DNA from: Ignavibacteria bacterium UBA7675
GTDB lineage: Bacteria; Bacteroidota; Ignavibacteria; Kapaibacteriales; UB7675
Reading direction: 5' to 3'
Assembly (NCBI GenBank): GCA_002483085.1
Contig: DLHF01000084.1
Span: 1-15,665, forward strand
Length of the DNA: 15,665 bases
The position numbers were made by a program, and so were the translations under genes. The notes under the pieces are model-generated. The model ran no database searches. It saw only the letters and a list, made by a program, of their open reading frames with translations, and was not told the origin of the DNA. The first letter of the stretch is position 1. The number at the start of each line of letters is the position of its first letter. Positions 1-7,609 of the stretch are shown piece after piece.

Positions 1-2639
1 CCGCTGATCTCATTACCAACAATTCTGTTATTGCGATTGGACATTGTATCCAGACCCTCGCGGTTGTTACCAGTCGGATTTACCGGAACAGTGTTGCGGA
101 TTATAATACCAGCGCTATAGGTTCTGCCATCTGAGCGAATATCAGATTCATAGGTAAAATTAGTCGACGTAATTTTCTGAAGAGGAAGGCTCGTAGCATA
201 GCTTACCGAGGAGCCCGGGGCATTATCGATAAGACAGTTCTGGATCGTGTAGTTGGAAGCACCGCGACCGATGTACACAACAGCGCGATGACCGTGTGTA
301 GCATTGGTTTGCAAGCGCAGGCGCAGAGCCTTGTACTGGCCACCGTCGAAAGTCATGTAGCCCGGAGCGTTTGCATTTGCTTTAATCAGAAACTTAGCAA
401 ACTCGGAGGCAACAGCATTGGGGTTACTGGGCGATGTATTTTGTCCGAACCGGATACCAACACCTGAACCAGATATCAGCGTAATGGTCACGCCGCCGCG
501 CGTACCGAGATGTAGATCATCGGGGCGCCAGGTGACGGTATTTGTGGCACTGATGCCGAGAATATTTGATGTCAGGTCGATAGCGGGAAGATTTGTATTT
601 GAGTTGCCTACTGTATAATCTGCATCGGTCAGCAGGAATGTAACGGGGCCACCAACACCACAGGAATACAGTGCATCAACAGCATCTTGAATAGTCTGGA
701 AATCGCGACCAACACCAACTTCGTAAGAACCGGAAAGAGTTGGAGCAACTGTAAAAAACGTGCTTACGGTATTATTGCTTTGTACCGGATCGGTGTCTGC
801 TGGAAGCTCAATTTTAAATTGCGCTTCGTATTGTCCTGCTTCCGTAACTGCCATCAGTGGATCAAAGAAGATTTCCGTGAGCACATTCACCGGGGCATCC
901 GGTGTGACTAATGTTCTCTGTGCAACAAGTGTGCGTGGCGACAGCTTGTAGATTGACAGCGATATAGGAATATTAGAGGCATCGGCTACGCCGTTGTTGA
1001 TAAGCTGAACTTTGGGAAGGAACGGGCGGTTACGGCAGAAGGACGTACCATTGGCAGGAGATATAATTCCCAGTGCCGCAATTTCGATCTCGTGTTGGAG
1101 CTTAAACGTGTAGGACTTTCCAGGAGCGGGAGTACAATTGTTTATGAGCTGTTCATCCTGCACTGATGTCGAAACACCATTTACCCGTGTTTTGAGCAGA
1201 CGAGTACAAATCCACACTGTAAACTCGCCGGGCTGTGAAGTCTGGCGGAACACAGGGAAGTCGTAGGAAAGTATATCTCCGGTATTCATATTAAGACCGG
1301 TGACAGTATCGATAGCATAATACACGCTTGTACCATTACTATTGCGGACTTCCGCTCTTACCTCGGCTTCGGTAATTGTATTGAGTCCTACATTCTGAAA
1401 GCGGGCTGCGATTGGCAGATCAAAATTGAGGGCGTACTGATACATACGCGGAGGAGCACTGCTATAGGGGGAAACAATATCTACAACAGCTATATCATTG
1501 GGAAGGGAAATATTAAAGTCTTTCTCCCACTCTTGGACGTAGTTCAGGGATGGGATACTGATAGTAGCTATAACACGGTAGGTTCCTCCGGGTATCGACC
1601 GCAGGTCCAGAGCACCGTTGGCGCCAGCCGCATTGTGTACGGGGCCACCCTTGGCGCTGGTGACATTCCAAGTGATGAGGCCAGAACCAGTCGTTATCTC
1701 AATCGATTCATCGTTTGGATTGCCGTTGTCGGTAGCAACGTAGATGGGATCCGGTGTACTGCCTGCTGTGATAGGGCCAACAATTTTATAGGTCAGAGAA
1801 AAGTTTTGTCCTTCGCTTTTCAGTACCTGTAAGTATGGGCGCAGACCCAGGGGGCCGTTACCATCGTAAAGGGATCCAGCAGCGAGAATACGGCGGGGAT
1901 CAATGTTGTCAGGAAATGACTGGGTAATAACAGGGAACAGCGAAAACGAATACACGGTGCCGTTGGCAATTTTCGTATAATCAACACTGTTGTTTGACTC
2001 AGTCGACGACAGGCCCGCAGTGTTGTTTCCAGCAGGTGTAATACTGATATATTTTGTAGAGCCGTCGGGATTGCCAAGATCGCTCAGCCCAATGGTGCCA
2101 GTCAGAACGGCACCATTGGTGACCATTGTACCGTAGTGCAATTCTATAGAATTAGAAGTTTCATACAGGCGCACCTGAAAATTCAGATCGGCGTTAGCGG
2201 CACCACAGCACCGCGCCATGTTTTTCCATTGTGCTACAAATACGCGATTGGGCGCATTGCCCAATGTTGCAACGCTCATCGACGACGGGGGAGTGTTAAA
2301 CAAATCTTCCCAGAAGCCACCCAGAATACCGCGCAGGCCACCTGCAAGATTATTGCCAAGCGAGCTGCTTGTACCACCGAGTTGTATAAAGCCATTGGAG
2401 CAGACAGTTACTTGCGTAAAATCCTGCCCGAGATAGCGAAATGTAAATCCGATAGGCCCTACTGCGCTGGCATCATCAGCGCCGGCGAGTATTTGTGTGC
2501 CGTTAATTTCTTGGTATGTACCGATTGTTTGCCGGAAGCGGTAGTCGGCAAGCTGTGTCTGTGCCTGCGCCGAATATCCCGCGTACAATAATAGAGCGCA
2601 CAGAGCCATCATCGACCGCAATAGAAGTCGTCGTTTCAT
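1..2639 (-). CDS. Large exported surface protein with C-terminal parallel beta-helix (C-terminus beyond window edge)
   Basis: The reading frame is open from an ATG at 2639 to the left edge, giving 879 codons plus two bases; no stop codon is seen, so the C-terminus is missing. Residues 1-27 form a signal peptide (basic MKRR, hydrophobic stretch, cleavage near AQA-Q). Residues about 30-100 resemble the N-terminal beta-domain common in secreted Bacteroidota/Chlorobi proteins (GFTF followed by NGFIQLG). Two repeat-like Ig/CARDB-type segments begin near 381 (NDIAVVDI) and 516 (HEIEIAALG). From about 638 (GVGRDFQTIQDAVDAL) a pectate-lyase-like right-handed beta-helix starts, and the fragment ends in a typical helix turn (NNRIVGNEISG). 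This suggests a cell-surface or secreted protein. A T9SS sorting domain is expected beyond the edge but not seen. The substrate or partner is unknown. Confidence 0.85.
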   Translation of the reverse strand, partial: MKRRLLLRSMMALCALLLYAGYSAQAQTQLADYRFRQTIGTYQEINGTQILAGADDASAVGPIGFTFRYLGQDFTQVTVCSNGFIQLGGTSSSLGNNLAGGLRGILGGFWEDLFNTPPSSMSVATLGNAPNRVFVAQWKNMARCCGAANADLNFQVRLYETSNSIELHYGTMVTNGAVLTGTIGLSDLGNPDGSTKYISITPAGNNTAGLSSTESNNSVDYTKIANGTVYSFSLFPVITQSFPDNIDPRRILAAGSLYDGNGPLGLRPYLQVLKSEGQNFSLTYKIVGPITAGSTPDPIYVATDNGNPNDESIEITTGSGLITWNVTSAKGGPVHNAAGANGALDLRSIPGGTYRVIATISIPSLNYVQEWEKDFNISLPNDIAVVDIVSPYSSAPPRMYQYALNFDLPIAARFQNVGLNTITEAEVRAEVRNSNGTSVYYAIDTVTGLNMNTGDILSYDFPVFRQTSQPGEFTVWICTRLLKTRVNGVSTSVQDEQLINNCTPAPGKSYTFKLQHEIEIAALGIISPANGTSFCRNRPFLPKVQLINNGVADASNIPISLSIYKLSPRTLVAQRTLVTPDAPVNVLTEIFFDPLMAVTEAGQYEAQFKIELPADTDPVQSNNTVSTFFTVAPTLSGSYEVGVGRDFQTIQDAVDALYSCGVGGPVTFLLTDADYTVGNSNTNLPAIDLTSNILGISATNTVTWRPDDLHLGTRGGVTITLISGSGVGIRFGQNTSPSNPNAVASEFAKFLIKANANAPGYMTFDGGQYKALRLRLQTNATHGHRAVVYIGRGASNYTIQNCLIDNAPGSSVSYATSLPLQKITSTNFTYESDIRSDGRTYSAGIIIRNTVPVNPTGNNREGLDTMSNRNNRIVGNEIS

Positions 2640-2686
2640 ATGATTTTTTATAAAAGAGGTAAAAAATATCTTCCCGTTTCGGCGAA

Positions 2687-2694
2687 CAAATGTA
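2687..2694 (-). promoter_or_regulatory. Bacteroidota-type -7 promoter box of the surface-protein gene
   Basis: Read on the minus strand, TACATTTG matches the Bacteroidota housekeeping -7 consensus TAnnTTTG exactly. It lies 47 bp upstream of the ATG at 2639. A clear -33 TTTG at the usual spacing is absent (the nearest TTG is 23 bp upstream). No Shine-Dalgarno sequence precedes the start, only an A/T-rich leader, which is common in this phylum. Confidence 0.4.
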
Positions 2695-3132
2695 GACGTA
2701 TCCTGCCAGGTAGTTCGCAATACAACGAGCTGTCCGGATAATACAATTCCCACCGTCCGCAGAATGCGGCCAGAGTATTATTAGCTAGTTACATTTATGA
2801 AGTGGGTTTATCAGAATAGATGTGCCGGGGACAGCAGCAACGATTCGGTTCCCAGGTTAGTACAAGACGATGATCCTGTTCCGGTGAGTAAAGGTATATG
2901 CATTCTGTTATACGCCTCGGAATACGACAAACTATTCGGATAACATCATGCAATCCCTCCCATCTACAGGCGACGGCCAGAGTTCTACTGATACATGTCG
3001 TTGAACAACGAAATTACATGGTAGCTGTGAGAGCAGATATGGGGGACGGTAGAAACCACTTCACTCTCTTCATTAAACGCCATCTTGCGATAATGGTATT
3101 TCTCACATGAAAATATACAATATTTGACAACT

Positions 3133-3176
3133 CTAATCAGCCTGCGCCTATGTTAATTATAGGCAACATTGATTAG
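3133..3176. repeat. Nested inverted repeat
   Basis: An outer perfect 7-bp inverted repeat, CTAATCA (3133-3139) and TGATTAG (3170-3176), encloses an inner 6-bp one, GCCTAT (3146-3151) and ATAGGC (3159-3164), around a 7-nt A/T-rich loop. No T-tract follows on either strand, so it is not an obvious terminator. It could be a protein-binding site or a folded RNA element. Confidence 0.4.
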
Positions 3177-3817
3177 CTCGCTTCTATTGAATATAGTATT
3201 GTATGGTTAACACTTGACACCATCAAACATACATGATACGCCTCACTGACAATGCTGTGGTCTTTCCAGACATAGCTTGTCCATTGGTTAGAACGAGCTG
3301 AAATAACAAGGGACGAATGATAGGATACCACATAGTCGCGAACAGATATAAGAACCTACTGAAGAGCGGAAAGTTACATACATATTTTGGGGTGGCGTAA
3401 TGGCGTAGAATCGGAGGTCGATTTATTGGTCGGAATATGGAGATTGCAGTAATTTTTTTTCATGCTTAATGATGGATTCTGTACGATAGTTATGGATGAA
3501 TTTTAATTGTATCTCTATCAATTCTCTGTGGCATTCTTACACTATAGGTGTATCTGTATGCTCAAGCAGTCTCTTCGTGAAATCGGGAAATACAGGGAGT
3601 TTTTTTGCCTGCCAATTATCAGAGAATTCACGACTGATTGTGAAAAAATGCGCCGAGTAGTTCATCCGTTTTGGGGATGGAAATCTTTGCGTTCGTAGAA
3701 AATCTTCTCTCAGATGATGGAGAAAAATGGATGACGTGGTCGTGTGTTTTTCTGCCGAGAATGGTGTATCGCTCGCTTGCCTCGCTGTCGTGCTGCACTT
3801 GCGATTCTTCGCTTGCG

Positions 3818-3892
3818 GTAGAGGTCGAACAGTTACGAGGCGGTGAGTGCAGCGCGGTGCGGAGGCTTGCTGCAAGGGCAGAGGCCGAATGC
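3818..3892 (-). repeat. Dispersed intergenic repeat, copy A
   Basis: Read on the minus strand it begins with ATTCGGCCTCTGCCCTTGC and contains the core GCACCGCGCTGCAC, shared with copies at 6861-6947, 9591-9680, 11981-12210 and 14732-14961. It is the most diverged of the five copies. It lies in a gene-poor region and is not linked to a recognisable gene. Confidence 0.6.
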
Positions 3893-4093
3893 CATACACT
3901 TTTCATCGGAAGGATGTCGCAAGATATTCATAGCTATGGCAGTATGAAATTTTGGAAATAGAGAGGTGCGCTATCGCGATTAGCGATACAATAGTGTCGA
4001 TGCCAGTGTTGCCACAGCGCGTTCCATTTCGGGCTGCGTTCGGCATTGCCGTTGTGTAGGCGTGCTGCGGGCTATAGGTGGTATCTGCTCACC

Positions 4094-4120
4094 ATGATAG
4101 GTAGTAGTATGGTCTATCAT
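4094..4120. repeat. Perfect 7-bp inverted repeat
   Basis: ATGATAG (4094-4100) and CTATCAT (4114-4120) are perfectly complementary around a 13-nt spacer. No T-tract follows. It may be an operator-like site or chance. Confidence 0.25.
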
Positions 4121-4289
4121 AGTGCATAGCTCTCGTATAAAATCGCCATTTCTTTGTGCGGTACAAAAGCTCGTCGGCAATCAAAATTGCTACGGCTGTG
4201 GTGCTGATGCCGTATGATTGTGCGATTGCTCTGTTGTGCAATTATGTACCCGGTTTAGATAGATTTTCGTATATTTTGCGGTGCAAAGA

Positions 4290-4563
4290 TGTCGAGCAAT
4301 AGATGTCTATGAGAAATGCGGGAGAACGAGAATCGTGTGGTGCGGTGGCTACTTCCACATGGCCGTGTTCAGGAAAACACTTTCCTGAAGATAAGAGCAG
4401 AAGCCAACGTTACTACAATAGTACCAGTTTATACAATGCAGTACGGCAGACTATGGGAATATATGGCAAGTCTTGGTGGCTATAAGACACCTACAGCAGT
4501 AGAAGTAGGCTGGAAAACAGAAGGAACCCTGAAATTTCATAAAGTTTCGGGGTTTCCTTTTTT
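4290..4563 (+). ncRNA. Candidate structured non-coding RNA ending at an intrinsic terminator
   Basis: A strong plus-strand terminator at 4523-4563 has no plus-strand gene upstream in the window, so some transcript should end there. The 250 bp before it contain several hairpins: CGTGTGG (4334-4340) with CCACATG (4355-4361, one G-U pair); a perfect 9-bp stem, TTCAGGAAA (4368-4376) with TTTCCTGAA (4381-4389), on a 4-nt loop; and CCTAC (4490-4494) with GTAGG (4504-4508). A near-match to the Bacteroidota -7 box (TATATTTTG) lies at about 4270, so the 5' end given is a guess. I looked for tmRNA, RNase P and SRP RNA landmarks and saw none. Confidence 0.25.
4523..4563 (+). terminator. Rho-independent terminator
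   Basis: GGAA-CCCTGAAA (4523-4534) pairs with TTTCGGGG-T-TTCC (4545-4557), a 12-bp stem with one bulged T and one G-U pair on a 10-nt loop. Six T residues follow at 4558-4563. It is oriented for plus-strand transcripts arriving from the left and lies about 80 bp before the recombinase gene. Confidence 0.65.
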
Positions 4564-4644
4564 GCTTCTTCTATGGGTTTTCGGTCTTCGCATGGCAAAC
4601 TGCACATGCCGTACTCATGAGTGTACTCTTCCACGACAACGCGT

Positions 4645-5619
4645 ATGATTAAAGACACGTTTAGACCTGTACGGCTAAAGCTGCCGGAAATGCAGGAGTA
4701 TATTCGCCTGTTCAATACTTCGCATACTGATAAGAGCAGGGAAACCAGCGGCACTTACGAGCGTGCCCTACGGGAGTTTATTAATTTTTTTGCTGCCGAC
4801 CGGAACTTTCTCTTTCGCGTTCGCGATGTAGAGCGCTACAAAGAGCATCTGGTGGAGCGAAAAAAAATGAAGGAAGTCTCGGTAGCCACCTACCTTACAG
4901 CGGTGCGGCGGATGTGCCAATACCTTGTAGACACAGGTGTCATAGAAAAAAATCCAGCCAAGCGTGTGCAAGGAGGGCGGCGTCCGACTTCGCACAATCG
5001 CACATTCCTGACACTTGAAGAGATCGACAGTTTGCTGGACGCCATCGAAGTGGATACCGAGACCGGGTTGCGTGATCGCGCTATTATTCGCACGATGCTG
5101 GGCTGTGCCTGTTCAGAGCTCGAACTAACGCGCGCCAATGTAGGTGATCTTCAGAAAATAGGGCGCAGGTGGATGCTGTACGTGCAGGGCAAGGGCAAAA
5201 GTATCAAAGACGAAGCTATTCCCGTTCCCGCCGAAACCGTAAAGGCGCTACAGAGGTATATCAATGCGCGCCGTCGCCCAGTAGACACCGGCGAAGAACT
5301 GCCTGCCGACAGCCCGCTGTTCGTAAGCTACAGCAACCGCTCGCGCAATGAGCGTATCACGATTCGCGGAGTACGAGAGGCCATTAGCTTGCGCCTGAAG
5401 TCCAGCGGTGTCAAAAAAGGCCGCGACAGGAAGTTGACACCGTTTTCACTTCGCCACACTGCTGGTATTTTGCTGGCGGAATCGGGTGCTACTCCCGAAG
5501 AGCTTATGAAGCGCATGCGTATAGAATGGCGCCCTACAGCTATGCTGTACTACCGGCAAAAAGGCCAGCTACGCAGCACAGAAAAAGAGGGCTCAGAACA
5601 ATTGCTCTCGTTGGTGTAG
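4645..5619 (+). CDS. Degenerate tyrosine recombinase (XerC/D-like integrase family), probably catalytically impaired
   Basis: It encodes 324 residues from ATG 4645. A GTG at 4621 would add 8 residues; neither start has a Shine-Dalgarno site. Residues about 12-105 match the SAM-like core-binding domain (TYERALREFINFF, then SVATYLTAVRRMCQYL ending in NPAKRV). The catalytic domain follows (GLRDRAIIRTML, VQGKGK, IPVP, TPFSLRHTAGILL, AMLYYRQ). XerD-type enzymes use R-K-H-R-H/W-Y. Here the box I motif G-x-R-x-S-E-L reads GCACSEL, so Arg is Ala155. The box II HxLRH motif reads FSLRH, so the first His is Phe267. No His sits at the usual place about nine residues before the Tyr. Lys183, Arg270 and Tyr302/303 remain. 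Strand cleavage is therefore doubtful; it may bind DNA only, or be a relic of an integrated element. No attachment sites or mobile partner genes are visible. Confidence 0.8.
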   Translation: MIKDTFRPVRLKLPEMQEYIRLFNTSHTDKSRETSGTYERALREFINFFAADRNFLFRVRDVERYKEHLVERKKMKEVSVATYLTAVRRMCQYLVDTGVIEKNPAKRVQGGRRPTSHNRTFLTLEEIDSLLDAIEVDTETGLRDRAIIRTMLGCACSELELTRANVGDLQKIGRRWMLYVQGKGKSIKDEAIPVPAETVKALQRYINARRRPVDTGEELPADSPLFVSYSNRSRNERITIRGVREAISLRLKSSGVKKGRDRKLTPFSLRHTAGILLAESGATPEELMKRMRIEWRPTAMLYYRQKGQLRSTEKEGSEQLLSLV

Positions 5620-5758
5620 CGCACAGAGTGGCGCGCTGGCTACAGAGCACGCAGAGAAGACACATACAGGTTGGCTTTTTTGTTTGGGCACAAGAGAATC
5701 GGAATGACGACAGTGGAACGAGCCATTTTATCGTACAGCAGGAGTACAGCACAGCATT

Positions 5759-6811
5759 ATGGTAACTATTCTCGCATATCACGATGGAAAAGTTCGGCAG
5801 CTTACAATTCAGGAGCTGTTTCGGCTTCGCTGTGAGCCTGCGCCCGCAGACGACGACATGATCGTGTGGGTGGATATGCACAACCCCACCGAGCAGGAAG
5901 AAGAAACAATTCTCATTCACTATTACCTGTTCCACCACCTCGCTGTAGAAGATTGCCAGCGCGAGCGCCTCGAACCCGACGAAGGCGACCACTATCCGAA
6001 AGTGGAGGACTACAAGGACTATCTTTTTATCATTTTTAATCCAGTTGATCGCCCCGTGGAGAGTATTGCGTCGATCTGGGAAGGCGAAGAAGACGAAGAG
6101 GATAAGCTCATTTCCATCCGCTTCCCCACGCGGCAAATCAATACCTTCCTCGGAAAAAACTTTATCGTGACACACCACTACGAGCCGTCGGCTTCTATTG
6201 AAGCTACGCAGCGTTTGTGCTTAAGAAGCCCGCATACATTAGAGCGCGGACCCGACTACTTATTCCATGTGATTATCGACCAGATCGTGGACAATTATGT
6301 GCCGCTGATGGATTATTTCGACGACCTGATAAGTCGCATGGAAGTGACGATTTTTAAGCAGCAGCATTCGGCTATGCTTTCGCGCTTACTGAGCATGAAA
6401 AAGGGTATTCAGCAACTGCGTAAGATTGCCGCATACCAGCGCGAAATTCTCAATCGCTTATCGCGCGGGGAGTTTGTTCTTATTGCCCCGGAAGAGATAG
6501 CCTACTATCGCAATGTGTACGACCATTTGGTGCGAATTGTCGATTTGTCGGAAACATACCGCGATCTTATCAACGGCCTGATGGACGCTTATTTGTCGGT
6601 GACATCGAACAAGCTCAACGAGATCATGAAAGTGCTTACCATGCTCTCGACGGTTATCATGCCGCTCACTCTGATAACTGGTATCTACGGGATGAACTTT
6701 TCCCACATGCCGGAGTTGCACTGGAAATACGGCTACCTGCTTGTGTGGGCAGCCTTTGCAGTGGTGTCCGGTGGTATGATCTATTTCTTTCGCAGGCGAG
6801 GCTGGATATAA
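5759..6811 (+). CDS. corA: CorA family magnesium/divalent cation channel
   Basis: The 350-residue product has the usual CorA length. A soluble, mixed alpha/beta N-terminal domain and long helices (about 170-290) lead to two C-terminal membrane segments, about 291-310 (VLTMLSTVIMPLTLITGIYG) and 326-345. The signature YGMNF (Gly311-Met312-Asn313) ends the first segment and is followed by the short MPEL-type periplasmic loop. The C-terminus RRRGWI is the typical cytoplasmic basic tail. CorA forms a homopentameric inner-membrane channel for Mg2+, and in some bacteria Co2+ or Ni2+. An acidic run (GEEDEED, about 109-115) in the cytoplasmic domain is unusual. GGAG at 5741-5744 is a rather distant ribosome-binding site. 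The gene appears monocistronic, with no Mg2+-sensing leader recognised. Confidence 0.93.
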   Translation: MVTILAYHDGKVRQLTIQELFRLRCEPAPADDDMIVWVDMHNPTEQEEETILIHYYLFHHLAVEDCQRERLEPDEGDHYPKVEDYKDYLFIIFNPVDRPVESIASIWEGEEDEEDKLISIRFPTRQINTFLGKNFIVTHHYEPSASIEATQRLCLRSPHTLERGPDYLFHVIIDQIVDNYVPLMDYFDDLISRMEVTIFKQQHSAMLSRLLSMKKGIQQLRKIAAYQREILNRLSRGEFVLIAPEEIAYYRNVYDHLVRIVDLSETYRDLINGLMDAYLSVTSNKLNEIMKVLTMLSTVIMPLTLITGIYGMNFSHMPELHWKYGYLLVWAAFAVVSGGMIYFFRRRGWI

Positions 6812-6860
6812 CGCTGGCGCGCTATGGTAGGTGTCGGTTGGCCGCCGGACGGTGCAGCTC

Positions 6861-6947
6861 TATAAAAGCGGCGAGGGTTGGCCAGCGGTGCAGCGGTATT
6901 GCAGCGCGGTGCAGCGACCAAAAGCGAGGGCAGAGGCCGAAGCGCAC
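6861..6947 (-). repeat. Dispersed intergenic repeat, copy B
   Basis: Read on the minus strand it starts GCGCTTCGGCCTCTGCCCTCGC, has the core CTGCACCGCGCTGCA, and ends near CCAACC and TTTTATAG. It lies between corA and yajQ. An extra GCTGCACCGC lies just after the core, and further GC-rich GCTGCACCG-like sequence continues to about 6830, suggesting partial internal duplication. Confidence 0.65.
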
Positions 6948-7071
6948 ATAAATTGTACTTGTTGTGCAGTTGCTCGGTGCCGCATCGATACGTTGTTCTG
7001 CTGTTCCAGAGATGTTTTTCTGTGAAAGCAGTTTTTCCGCGTAGCGCCGAATGTGTATTTTGGGAGCGTTC

Positions 7072-7091
7072 AATTGTTATTATTTCACAAT
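7072..7091. promoter_or_regulatory. Operator-like imperfect palindrome upstream of yajQ
   Basis: AATTGTTAT (7072-7080), a 4-nt centre, then TCACAAT (7085-7091) gives an ATTGT/ACAAT inverted repeat ending 12 bp before the yajQ start. It could be a repressor site for the yajQ-amidase operon, but no regulator gene is nearby and chance is possible. Confidence 0.2.
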
Positions 7092-7103
7092 AGGTGATGT
7101 CGT

Positions 7104-7601
7104 ATGGCTTCGACGTACTCTTTTGATATCGTATCAGAACTCAACTTCCAAGAAGTAGACAACGCAGTGAACCAATCGGCAAAAGAAATTGTGCAGCGCT
7201 ACGATCTGCGCGATGTCAATGCCTCCATCGAGTACAACAGAACGGAGAAGACGATTCTGATAAAAGCAGATGGCGAGGACTATGTTTCGGCTGTGTATGA
7301 TGTACTTATCCAGAAGTGCATCAAGCGCGGTATTTCCGTGATGTCTATCGACGGCGGCAAGCCGGAGCACAGCGGCGGCAGAGCGGTGCGCCAGACGATA
7401 AAGCTGCGTAGCGGATTGGAGAAAGACGACGCAAAGAAGGTGAGCAATGCGATAAAGGATTCCAAGCTCAAAGTGCAAACCCAGATACAGGGCGATGCGG
7501 TGCGTGTTACTGGCAAGAGCAAGGACGACTTACAGGAAGTGATTGCTCTGCTGAAGTCGACAGACCTGCCGTTTCCCGTGCAGTTTATCAATTATCGCTG
7601 A
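7104..7601 (+). CDS. yajQ: YajQ family nucleotide-binding protein
   Basis: The product has 165 residues, the usual length for the family (about 160-165). Diagnostic segments are the N-terminal SFDIVSELNFQEVDNAVNQ, the middle RYDLR and IKRGI, and the C-terminal FPVQFINYR. The fold is two ferredoxin-like (RNP-like) halves in a small cytoplasmic protein. Family members bind nucleotides, and a Xanthomonas member is described as a cyclic di-GMP effector; its role here is not established. AGGTGA lies about 5 nt before the ATG and supports this start. The amidase gene begins 8 bp after the stop, so the two are probably co-transcribed. Confidence 0.95.
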   Translation: MASTYSFDIVSELNFQEVDNAVNQSAKEIVQRYDLRDVNASIEYNRTEKTILIKADGEDYVSAVYDVLIQKCIKRGISVMSIDGGKPEHSGGRAVRQTIKLRSGLEKDDAKKVSNAIKDSKLKVQTQIQGDAVRVTGKSKDDLQEVIALLKSTDLPFPVQFINYR

Positions 7602-7609
7602 TCTGCCTG

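Larger units (their letters stand above)
2640..4644. other. Gene-poor intergenic region of about 2 kb
   Basis: No reading frame here has a recognisable domain, convincing length or ribosome-binding site. Short frames at about 2898-3110, 3507-3698, 3537-3899 (minus) and 4316-4648 have atypical composition and overlap repeats or the terminator. Much of 2780-3700 looks more A/T-rich than the flanking genes. The supportable contents are a nested inverted repeat (3133-3176), a dispersed repeat copy (3818-3892), a perfect inverted repeat (4094-4120), RNA-like hairpins (4334-4389) and a plus-strand terminator (4523-4563). The rest shows nothing I can name. Confidence 0.6.

Noticed and set aside
3537..3906. 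Overlapping minus-strand frames of 120 and 92 codons
   Set aside because: They run through repeat copy A, have odd composition and no recognisable domain or start signal.
4316..4648. 110-codon plus-strand frame before the recombinase
   Set aside because: It runs straight through the strong terminator at 4523-4563 and shows no family similarity that I recognise.
5616..5645. Weak stem GTAGC/GCTAC after the recombinase as a terminator
   Set aside because: The stem is only 5 bp, the loop is long, and there is no adjacent T-tract.
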